From the NCBI GenBank assembly GCA_028873155.1, contig JAGWML010000111.1, forward strand, positions 1 through 9,688: DNA of 9,688 bases, in the 5' to 3' direction. Shown piece after piece: positions 1-6,217 of the stretch. This DNA is from Acidobacteriota bacterium. GTDB taxonomy: Bacteria; Acidobacteriota; Terriglobia; Terriglobales; Acidobacteriaceae. Below the pieces are notes generated by a model, which was given only the letters and a program-made list of their open reading frames with translations, searched no databases and had not been told where the DNA came from. Numbering within the stretch: position 1 is the first letter of the stretch; every line of letters starts with the position of its first letter. The translations under genes were made by a program, and so were the position numbers.

Positions 1-433
1 CTATGCCGGCTGGCTCGGCCACTACGTCGGCGACGGCTCGCAGCCGCTGCATACAACAGTGTGTTACAACGGCTGGGTCGGCCCCAATCCGCACGGCTAT
101 ACCACCGCGCACACCATCCACTGGGAGTTCGAAGGGCCGTTTGTCGAGAGAAATATCACGGCGCCGCAGGTTCAGGCTCTCGTCGGCGCAACTCAATCGC
201 TCCCAGCCGACATCTTCGACTCCTACGTTGCCTACCTCCGTGTGTCCGCAAAACAAGTTGAGCAGGTGTACATCCTTGAGAAATCCGGCGGCTTTGCAGG
301 CGCCGGTACACCTGAATCGCGCGCCTTTACAGCCGAGCGGCTCGCCGCCGGCGTGAGCATGCTGCGCGACCTCATCGACAACGCATGGGTGCAAAGCGCC
401 ATTCCTGTCACATCTCCCTGGGCCGCGAAATAG
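1..433 (+). CDS. Zinc-dependent phospholipase C / S1-P1 nuclease-like protein, C-terminal part
   Basis: The reading frame enters from before the window (first whole codon at position 2) and ends at TAG 431-433, leaving 143 visible residues. Numbering from the first visible residue, His7-x3-Asp11 lies in a HYVGDGSQPLH stretch, His17 follows six residues after the Asp, and His40-x3-Glu44 lies in HWEFE. This reproduces the order of metal ligands in the second half of the trinuclear zinc site of Bacillus cereus phospholipase C and P1 nuclease (HxxxD, H, then HxxxE or HxxxD). The 23-residue gap between the middle His and the last motif resembles P1 nuclease, but the final Glu resembles phospholipase C, so substrate class (phosphodiester of lipid or nucleic acid) cannot be decided. 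Members of this superfamily are usually exported, but the N terminus with any signal peptide and the first ligands is outside the window. There is no sign of disruption in the visible part. Confidence 0.72.
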   Translation, partial: YAGWLGHYVGDGSQPLHTTVCYNGWVGPNPHGYTTAHTIHWEFEGPFVERNITAPQVQALVGATQSLPADIFDSYVAYLRVSAKQVEQVYILEKSGGFAGAGTPESRAFTAERLAAGVSMLRDLIDNAWVQSAIPVTSPWAAK

Positions 434-493
434 GCGGCATCGGCTTCCCGTCGCCTCAGAGTGCTGCTGAGATCGTGTGCGGCCAGACCGCCT

Positions 494-518
494 CAGGGAG
501 TTACGAACGTGACTCCTG
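494..518 (+). repeat. Inverted repeat / hairpin after the phospholipase-nuclease gene
   Basis: CAGG-G-AGTTAC, loop GAAC, then GTGACT-CCTG forms a 10-bp stem with one G-T wobble and one bulged G (position 498). It starts about 60 nt after the stop codon at 433. No run of T follows, so it is not a standard intrinsic terminator. It may still stabilise the 3' end of the upstream transcript or act in termination. The 434-614 gap also holds two weaker hairpins: CTCAG 455-459 with CTGAG 467-471, and GGCCT 562-566 with AGGCC 577-581. Confidence 0.5.
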
Positions 519-521
519 CAA

Positions 522-548
522 TTGAGTTCCGGTTGTCTCTGCTGTAAC
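522..548 (+). promoter_or_regulatory. Weak promoter candidate for the 615-1682 gene
   Basis: TTGAGT (522-527) could be a -35 element. TGTAAC (543-548) matches the -10 consensus at four of six positions and is preceded by TG one base upstream (540-541), an extended -10 arrangement. The spacer is only 15 nt, shorter than ideal. It lies about 65 nt before the start codon. This is consensus matching by eye only. Confidence 0.25.
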
Positions 549-614
549 GGCATGCTCCAATGGCCTTAACCCAATCAGGCCGTCGCGACTGATGCTGGTC
601 GAGGAAATTGCCAC

Positions 615-1682
615 ATGAGTGAGTCCAACGAAAACGAAACAGGCCAACCGTCTACGAACGGGGGTGGCTATCAAGGAGAGTTCTTCGCCGAGGAACCTCC
701 TCCGCCTCCGCCGCAGCGCGCAGCCCGTCGAGTTCCCAAACCGTCACCACTCATTTTCGTGGGCTTCGCCCTTCTTGCTGCCGTGATGTTCGCGCTTGTG
801 CTCATGCACCGTTCCTCCGATACTCCTGCTTCCGATTCCCAGGATCTTGGTGACGGCATCTACAAAGCTGCAGGGCTGCGGGGTCACATGCTCGCCCGCT
901 GGGACGGAAAGCTGCACTACCAGGTTCAGATCGAGCCGATCGATCCCACGGTCGCTTCCTCGTTCGACTTCACGTTGAACAATCTGCCGCGCCCAATTGA
1001 CATTACCCTCCGCCTGCTCGACTCCTCCGGCTTCGCGCTCTGCCAAAAAACGGTCCTGCTCCCCTACGAACCCGCAAAGGCCCTGGCGCCACCCTCGGCA
1101 GCGCATCCGCCTTCAGGCAAAGCCGCGCTGGCGCGCTATCAGCAGGAACAGGCCGCGCGTCAGGCGCAGATCGCGCAACTCCAGGCACAGGAGCAGACCC
1201 GCCTTAAAGGCCAGGACGTATTGCAGCGCCAGGTCAACTCCGACGGCCAGATCGTCGCCCTCAACGCCCAGGGCGATTTCCCCTGCGACCGAAAATCCTT
1301 CAAGCACGTGGACTACTGGGACATGACGACAAACTTTCCCACCCTGGACGAACAGCAGGCCCTGATGAACCACCAGGCGCAGCATGCTGCGCAGCAGAGC
1401 GCCGATGCACGCCGCGCCACCCGCCTCGCGAATGTCCGACGTTTTAGCTCAGCCTTCTACGTGCAGGGCGATGAGCATGTTTCCAGCTATGACGCATCAC
1501 GAGCGTTGCTCACAACAAACCCCGGCAGGAACTTCTATATCGCGCGCAAGCAGGACCAGGCCATCGTGGCAACCTGGGCTGCCAACTACGTCCTCATCCA
1601 TTACAAGTGCGATCAGCAGGCCTCCTGCGCGCTCACCCACTCCGGAACCCCAGGCGTCGTCTTGGGCAAGCTGAATCAGTAG
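615..1682 (+). CDS. Membrane-anchored protein of unknown function
   Basis: I do not recognise a family. The 355-residue product has a polar N terminus (1-27), a run of six prolines (28-33), a basic patch (RAARR and PK, 35-42) and one hydrophobic segment at about 46-64. A basic cytoplasmic flank followed by a single helix predicts an N-in, C-out anchor with most of the protein in the periplasm. Residues about 80-150 look beta-rich. Residues about 165-200 are rich in Gln, Ala and Arg and could form a coiled coil. Four cysteines (133, 224, 332, 338) fall in the predicted periplasmic part; the close pair 332/338 could form a disulfide. The ATG at 615 is supported by AGGA at 602-605, nine bases upstream. 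The gene stands alone between the nuclease-like gene and the convergent dehydrogenase, so context does not suggest a job. The 39-nt gap to the dehydrogenase stop codon shows no convincing terminator. Confidence 0.7.
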   Translation: MSESNENETGQPSTNGGGYQGEFFAEEPPPPPPQRAARRVPKPSPLIFVGFALLAAVMFALVLMHRSSDTPASDSQDLGDGIYKAAGLRGHMLARWDGKLHYQVQIEPIDPTVASSFDFTLNNLPRPIDITLRLLDSSGFALCQKTVLLPYEPAKALAPPSAAHPPSGKAALARYQQEQAARQAQIAQLQAQEQTRLKGQDVLQRQVNSDGQIVALNAQGDFPCDRKSFKHVDYWDMTTNFPTLDEQQALMNHQAQHAAQQSADARRATRLANVRRFSSAFYVQGDEHVSSYDASRALLTTNPGRNFYIARKQDQAIVATWAANYVLIHYKCDQQASCALTHSGTPGVVLGKLNQ

Positions 1683-1721
1683 CTCGATCCGTTCCGGGCA
1701 GTGCCACCGCTTCGCGCCGGG

Positions 1722-3212
1722 TTACTCCGCGTTGTCGATCTGCGCGCGTTGCAGCCTGTCGGAGTAGTCCACATACACCGCCTTCCACGTCGTGAAGAAC
1801 TCAATCGCGCCCAGCCCCTCGCGGTGTCCGTTGCCCGTCTGCTTCACGCCGCCAAAGGGCAGATGCACCTCAGCGCCGATCGTTGGCGCATTGATGTAGG
1901 TGATGCCAGCCTCCAGATCGCGCATCGCCGTGAAGGCCCGATTGACATCGCGCGTGTAGAGTGCCGTCGACAGGCCGTAGTCGATCGAGTTGGCAATCGC
2001 AATGGCCTCTTCAAACGTCTCGAACTCGATCAGGCACACAACCGGCCCAAAGACCTCTTCGCGCGCAATGCGCATCGCGGCCGTCACGCCGCCAAAGACG
2101 GTCGGCTCAAAGAACGTCCCTTTGCTGTAGGCGCCTTCTGTCAGTGCATGTCCGCCTGCCAGCAGTTTGGCGCCCTCCGCTGAGGCGATATCCACATATT
2201 TCTTCGATGTCTCAATCTGCCCGGCATTCACCTGCGGCCCCACCTGCACCGACTCATCCAGCCCATCGCCAACCTTCAGCGCCTTAGCCCTCTTCACAAA
2301 CTCCGCGGTGAACTTTGCCGCAATCCCCTTCTGCAGGAGGATGCGGCTGGTGGCCGTGCAGCGCTGGCCGGTGGTGCCAAACGCGCCCCAGAGCGCGCCG
2401 TCGAGCGCCAAGTCGAGATTGGCGTCATCGAGGACAATCTGTGCGTTTTTGCCGCCCATCTCCAGTGAGACCGCCTTGAAGGTCGCCGCTCCGCGCTGGC
2501 CCACGTGCGAGCCCACCTCGCTCGATCCCGTAAAGCTGATGGCACGCACGTCCGGGTGCTCCAGCAGCGCCGCGCCCGCGCCCGAGCCGGAACCGCTGAC
2601 GATATTCACGACGCCCGGAGGCAGGCCGGCATCCACCAGCGCCTGCACCAGGTTGTAGGTCGAGAGCGGCGTGTCCGTCGCCGGCTTGATGATGCACGTA
2701 TTCCCCGCCACCAGCGCCGGAAACAGCTTCCAGCTTGGAATCGCCATCGGAAAATTCCACGGCGTAATGAGACCCACCACGCCCACGGGCATGCGCACGC
2801 TCATGGCGAATTTGTCTTTGAGCTCGCTCGGCGTAGTCACGCCAAACAGCCGCCGCCCCTCGCCGGCCACATAGAAAGCCTCGTCGATGGCCTCCTGCAC
2901 GTCGCCGCGCGTCTCCGCCAGCACTTTGCCCATCTCGCGCGTCATGTCGCGGGCGTATTGCTCCTTGCGCTGTTGCAACAAGAGGCCCGCACGCACCAGA
3001 ATCTCAGCCCGCTTGGGCGCAGGAACCAGCCGCCATGTCGCATAGGCTTCTTTCGCCGCCGCCACGGCCGCCTTCACATCCTCCGCATGCGAGGAAGGAA
3101 ACTCCCCGACTACGTCGCCTTGGTCCGCCGGGTTCAGGTTCAGGATGGTCTTGCCGCTCTTCGCCGGCACCCATTCGCCGCCAATCAGATTGTGATAGAT
3201 ACGATGACTCAT
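1722..3212 (-). CDS. NAD(P)-dependent aldehyde dehydrogenase
   Basis: The 496-residue product has the full length of the aldehyde dehydrogenase superfamily, which oxidises aldehydes to acids with NAD or NADP in the cytoplasm. Counting from the ATG at 3212, the cofactor-binding PWNFP motif has Asn153, KPA has Lys176, the FTGSSEVG loop covers 227-234, the general base Glu251 sits in LEMGGK, and the catalytic nucleophile is Cys285 in GQRCTA. The EVFGP motif begins at Glu386. The C terminus has PFGGVKQTGNGHRE and a YVDYSDRLQRAQID tail that I associate with semialdehyde dehydrogenase-like bacterial members (ketoglutarate-semialdehyde or aminoadipate-semialdehyde types); the substrate remains unknown. 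An upstream in-frame TTG at 3227 would add five residues, but the ATG is preferred because AGGGG lies five bases before it. The gene is divergent from mreB and convergent with the unknown membrane protein, so it is probably monocistronic. All catalytic residues are present. Confidence 0.93.
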   Translation of the reverse strand: MSHRIYHNLIGGEWVPAKSGKTILNLNPADQGDVVGEFPSSHAEDVKAAVAAAKEAYATWRLVPAPKRAEILVRAGLLLQQRKEQYARDMTREMGKVLAETRGDVQEAIDEAFYVAGEGRRLFGVTTPSELKDKFAMSVRMPVGVVGLITPWNFPMAIPSWKLFPALVAGNTCIIKPATDTPLSTYNLVQALVDAGLPPGVVNIVSGSGSGAGAALLEHPDVRAISFTGSSEVGSHVGQRGAATFKAVSLEMGGKNAQIVLDDANLDLALDGALWGAFGTTGQRCTATSRILLQKGIAAKFTAEFVKRAKALKVGDGLDESVQVGPQVNAGQIETSKKYVDIASAEGAKLLAGGHALTEGAYSKGTFFEPTVFGGVTAAMRIAREEVFGPVVCLIEFETFEEAIAIANSIDYGLSTALYTRDVNRAFTAMRDLEAGITYINAPTIGAEVHLPFGGVKQTGNGHREGLGAIEFFTTWKAVYVDYSDRLQRAQIDNAE

Positions 3213-3217
3213 AATCG

Positions 3218-3222
3218 CCCCT
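3218..3222 (-). promoter_or_regulatory. Ribosome binding site that decides the dehydrogenase start
   Basis: On the - strand AGGGG ends five bases before the ATG at 3212-3210. This favours that ATG over the TTG at 3227, which lies upstream of the site. Confidence 0.6.
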
Positions 3223-3315
3223 GACAACTTCCATTCCGCGCCTCAAGATCGTCCTCCGCCTTCGGCGCAATCCCTGAGTCTACCGCAGCAGCCCCGCTTT
3301 CGCACTCCCCGCGAA

Positions 3316-3350
3316 CTGCAGGCCGCGCTCGCTGGCCGTACAATACTGTA
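3316..3350 (+). promoter_or_regulatory. Probable mre operon promoter with overlapping dyad
   Basis: TACAAT (3339-3344) is a good -10 element, matching five of six consensus positions. A poor -35 candidate, CTGCAG (3316-3321), lies 17 bases upstream. Transcription would start near 3351, giving a leader of about 20 nt that begins at the GAGG (3352-3355) used as the mreB ribosome binding site. A short inverted repeat, TACA-ATAC-TGTA (3339-3350), exactly covers the -10 region and could be an operator half-site pair, or chance. The weak -35 suggests modest strength or activator help. Confidence 0.45.
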
Positions 3351-3369
3351 TGAGGTAGATCCACTTTCC

Positions 3370-4434
3370 ATGTCTTCGAATGGTTATCCTTCCCGCTCTT
3401 CGCGGTCGCACGGCCTGCGCTCTCTTTTCAGCATGTTTTCCAGCGATCTCGCGATTGATCTCGGCACGGCCAATACTCTTGTCTTCGCCGCCGGCAAAGG
3501 CATCGTCGTCAATGAGCCGTCCATCGTCGCCATCAACAAGAACACCGGCGAAGTCGAGGCCGTGGGCAAAGAAGCCAAGGAGATGCTCGGCCGCACGCCC
3601 GGCAACATCGTCGCCATCAAGCCCATGAAGGACGGCGTCATCGCGGACTTCAAAGTCACCGAGAAGATGCTCAATTACTTCATCCAGAAGGCGCACAACC
3701 GCAAGATGCTCGTCCACCCGCGCATCGTCATCGGCGTTCCCTCTGAGATTACGCAGGTGGAGAAGCGCGCCGTCGAGGACTCGGCCTATCGCGCCAAGGC
3801 CAGCGAGGTCTACCTGGTCGAGCAGGCCATGGTCGCCGCCATCGGCGCGGGTCTGCCCATCACCGAGCCGGGCGGCAACATGGTCGTTGACATCGGCGGC
3901 GGCACCACCGACATTGCCGTCATCTCGCTCTCCGGCATCGTCTACTCGCGCTCCGTGCGCATGGCTGGCAACCAGATGGACGAGGCCATCACCAACTACC
4001 TCAAGCGTAAATACAACCTGCTCATCGGCGAGCGCACCGCCGAGCAGATCAAGATGGAGATCGGCTCCGCCTTCCCGCTCGACAAGCCGCTGACCATCGA
4101 AATCAAAGGCCGAAATTTGATCGAAGGCGTGCCCAAGACCATCACCATCGACGACAGCGAGATCCGCGAAGCTCTCAGCGAGTGCATCGCCGTCATCATG
4201 AATGCAATTCGCGTCGCGCTGGAACGCACCCCGCCCGAGCTCTCCGCAGACATCAGCGACCGCGGCATCGTGCTCACCGGCGGTGGCGCGCTCATCAAGA
4301 ACCTCGACAAGCGCATCCGCGAAGAGACGGGCCTGCCCGTCTCGGTGGCAGACGATCCGCTTGCTTCGGTCGTGCTCGGCACCGGCAAGATGCTTTCTGA
4401 TTTTCGTCTTCTGCGCAAGATCAAGATTGACTAA
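3370..4434 (+). CDS. mreB: Rod shape-determining protein MreB
   Basis: MreB is the bacterial actin that polymerises with ATP under the inner membrane and steers lateral peptidoglycan synthesis. The 354 residues carry all actin-fold signatures: phosphate-1 motif DLGTANT at 30-36, phosphate-2 motif DIGGGTTD at 164-171, and adenosine motif GIVLTGGGALI at 299-309. Length is slightly above the roughly 347 residues of E. coli MreB. The extra length is a Ser- and Arg-rich N terminus of about 13 residues before GLRSLFSMFSSD, which aligns with the membrane-binding N-terminal helix of E. coli MreB. The ATG at 3370 has GAGG at 3352-3355, 14 bases away, which is long; an internal ATG at 3433 (MFSSD) would give the short form but has no ribosome binding site and would lose the hydrophobic helix. 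It is the first gene of the elongasome operon, with the promoter candidate just upstream. Confidence 0.97.
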   Translation: MSSNGYPSRSSRSHGLRSLFSMFSSDLAIDLGTANTLVFAAGKGIVVNEPSIVAINKNTGEVEAVGKEAKEMLGRTPGNIVAIKPMKDGVIADFKVTEKMLNYFIQKAHNRKMLVHPRIVIGVPSEITQVEKRAVEDSAYRAKASEVYLVEQAMVAAIGAGLPITEPGGNMVVDIGGGTTDIAVISLSGIVYSRSVRMAGNQMDEAITNYLKRKYNLLIGERTAEQIKMEIGSAFPLDKPLTIEIKGRNLIEGVPKTITIDDSEIREALSECIAVIMNAIRVALERTPPELSADISDRGIVLTGGGALIKNLDKRIREETGLPVSVADDPLASVVLGTGKMLSDFRLLRKIKID

Positions 4435-4447
4435 CGGCAGCGACACG

Positions 4448-4468
4448 AGGGACTCGTCCCTAGTCCCT
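4448..4468 (+). repeat. Hairpin with duplicated 3' arm in the mreB-mreC gap
   Basis: AGGGACT (4448-4454) pairs perfectly with AGTCCCT (4462-4468) around a 7-nt loop, CGTCCCT. The loop holds a second GTCCCT (4456-4461) that can pair instead with AGGGAC (4448-4453), and CGAG (4446-4449) can pair with CTCG (4453-4456). The structures exclude one another. The stem buries the only strong Shine-Dalgarno-like sequence in the 44-nt gap (GAGGG, 4447-4451) and ends ten bases before the mreC ATG. No T-run follows, so it is not an obvious terminator; partial attenuation, RNA processing or mRNA stabilisation are possible roles. Confidence 0.55.
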
Positions 4469-4478
4469 GAGCGTCACC

Positions 4479-5636
4479 ATGGAACCCTTCATCGTCCGCT
4501 ATCGAAACCTGCTGGTGCTGCTGGCGCTGCTGGCCGTCCAGATTGTCGGCCTCGCCACGCAGGTGCACAAGACAGACACCGGACGCATGAGCCTGGACCC
4601 GCGCGACTCCGGCAGCGTGCGTCTGCTGCGCCTGTGGGCTGAAGCCGTTGTCGCGCCTCCTGAGCGCCTCTTTCATTTCGGTGGTTCCAGTTTCACCGAC
4701 CTCTGGCGGAACTACGTCGATCTGCGCCACGTTCGCGAGCAGAACCAGCAGTTGCAACAGACCGTGGACCGGCTTCGCTTTGAGCAGGCCGCGCTGCTCG
4801 AGGACGCCCGCCAGGGTCAGCGGTTGCAGGGCCTCTTCAACTTCCAGCAGCAATACCTCTACAAGACCCTCGCGGCTCAAGTCATCGGCTCCAGCGGAGC
4901 GGCCCAGTCGCGCGTCTTCTATATCGACAAGGGCTCGTCCGACGGCCTGCAGCATGATATGGCGGTCATTTCTCCCGCCGGCATCGTCGGCAAGGTCCGC
5001 GACGTCTTCCCGCACACCTCCCAGATTCTCGTCATCAACGACCAGTCCTCCGGCGCGGGAGTGATTCTTGAAACCACGCGCATCCGCGGCATCCTGCGCG
5101 GCAATGCGCTAGGCCAGCCACAGATCGTCAGCATCATCTCCGACAACCGCATCAAGCCCGGCGAGCGTGTGCTCACCGCAGGCGGTGACCAGATCTTTCC
5201 TCGCGGCCTGCCCGTTGGCGTGGTCGACAAGGTTGTTCGCGACCCAGAGCGCGACGGCTTCATCAATGTGATCGTCAAGCCGTATGCAGCCCTCGACCGC
5301 CTCGATGAGGTTCTTGTCATCACCTCGATGGAGCCGCGATTCCCACCCGATCAGCAGCAGGACATGGCCGAGAGCGAGGCCATCAAGGGCGCGGAGGTGC
5401 AGCAGGAAGAGGCGCAAAAGAAGGCGTCGCAGATTATGGCCGAGCGACTGCCGGGTCTCATCGACCCGAACCTGCCCGCGGATCAGCAGCCGCTCAACGA
5501 CAGCACGCCTCCGCCACCCGTTGTGCACACCGTCCAGCCGCTCCGGCCCGATCGCTTCACGCCGGGGAACGCCACAGGCGTCACAAGCGGCCAGACCTCA
5601 GCGCCGGCCAACTCCACTCCGTCGAGGACTCCCTAA
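4479..5636 (+). CDS. mreC: Rod shape-determining protein MreC
   Basis: MreC is a bitopic inner-membrane protein whose periplasmic domain activates the PBP2-RodA pair. The 385-residue product has a short cytoplasmic start, one transmembrane helix at about 10-28, a coiled coil at about 73-115 rich in Gln and Leu, and then the paired beta-barrel MreC domain at about 130-283 (DKGSSDGL at 151-158, GIVGKV at 168-173, GGDQIFPRGLPVG at 245-257). After this lies an acidic, Gln-rich helix-like segment (about 289-323) and a proline-, Thr- and Ser-rich tail to 385, which most MreC proteins lack or have shorter. The ATG at 4479 has only a weak GAG at 4469-4471 upstream, so translation may depend on coupling with mreB or on opening of the adjacent hairpin. 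The stop is two bases before mreD. Confidence 0.95.
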   Translation: MEPFIVRYRNLLVLLALLAVQIVGLATQVHKTDTGRMSLDPRDSGSVRLLRLWAEAVVAPPERLFHFGGSSFTDLWRNYVDLRHVREQNQQLQQTVDRLRFEQAALLEDARQGQRLQGLFNFQQQYLYKTLAAQVIGSSGAAQSRVFYIDKGSSDGLQHDMAVISPAGIVGKVRDVFPHTSQILVINDQSSGAGVILETTRIRGILRGNALGQPQIVSIISDNRIKPGERVLTAGGDQIFPRGLPVGVVDKVVRDPERDGFINVIVKPYAALDRLDEVLVITSMEPRFPPDQQQDMAESEAIKGAEVQQEEAQKKASQIMAERLPGLIDPNLPADQQPLNDSTPPPPVVHTVQPLRPDRFTPGNATGVTSGQTSAPANSTPSRTP

Positions 5637-5638
5637 AC

Positions 5639-6160
5639 ATGCCGGTGCTTACGGCCACGAGCCGCCGCGAAATCGAGGTTCACCGCTTCCCCGTGCTTGT
5701 GTACGCGCTGGTGCCGCTGGCCGCTCTGGTGCTGCAGGCGTGGCTGCCCCGCGTCCTCGGCCGCTATGCATGGTTCGACCTGCCGCTCGTCGTCGTTGTT
5801 TATTTTGCGATGGGCCGCCCCAGTCCAATTCAGGGCACCATCATGGGCTGCATCCTCGGCATTTTTGAAGATGCGCTCACGCAGCATGCCATCGGCATCA
5901 ACGGCGTCGCCAAGACCATTGTCGGCTTTCTCTCGTCCTCATTCGGCATTCGCCTCGATGTGGAAAATCACACGGTCCGCGTCCTGCTCACCCTTGCACT
6001 GTCGCTCGTCTCCAGCGGCCTCTATTTCTTTGTCTACCGCATCCTCCTCGGCCTCTCCATGGAGTGGGACTGGATCAACACGCTCTTCATCGCCCTCGGC
6101 AATACTGTCGTCGCGTTGATTCTCTTCCCCTTCCTCGACCGGTTTCGAATCCGGGACTGA
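5639..6160 (+). CDS. mreD: Rod shape-determining protein MreD
   Basis: MreD is a small polytopic inner-membrane partner of MreC. The 173-residue product is the usual size and is almost wholly hydrophobic, with five or six predicted helices (about 17-36, 45-58, 64-76, 85-101, 111-134, 147-165). The segment around PSPIQGTIMGCILGIFEDAL (61-80) matches the conserved MreD pattern in which a Gly-rich helix precedes an acidic pair. The ATG lies two bases after the mreC stop, with GAGGA at 5624-5628 inside the end of mreC, ten bases away, so the two are probably translated together. A 57-nt gap without a clear promoter or terminator separates it from mrdA. Confidence 0.92.
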   Translation: MPVLTATSRREIEVHRFPVLVYALVPLAALVLQAWLPRVLGRYAWFDLPLVVVVYFAMGRPSPIQGTIMGCILGIFEDALTQHAIGINGVAKTIVGFLSSSFGIRLDVENHTVRVLLTLALSLVSSGLYFFVYRILLGLSMEWDWINTLFIALGNTVVALILFPFLDRFRIRD

Positions 6161-6217
6161 CACCCACAACACCCGCATCCAGCGCTCGCTTCGCGGTATC
6201 CTTAAAGTGCAGGCAGA

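Noticed and set aside
1683..1721. A shared terminator between the convergent unknown gene and dehydrogenase
   Set aside because: Only very short GC-rich complementarities are present and there is no T-run in either direction.
2505..3224. A 239-residue + strand open frame opposite the dehydrogenase
   Set aside because: The - strand carries an intact aldehyde dehydrogenase with all catalytic residues; the + frame is rich in Arg and His without recognisable domains.
3257..3267. CGCC-TTC-GGCG inverted repeat in the divergent region
   Set aside because: The stem is four base pairs with a three-base loop, easily expected by chance in GC-rich DNA, and it does not line up with a promoter element.
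3280..4446. A 388-residue open frame on the - strand covering all of mreB
   Set aside because: It is antisense to a certain mreB gene. Its Asp-, His- and Gly-rich translation is what a GC-rich reverse complement of strongly biased codons produces.
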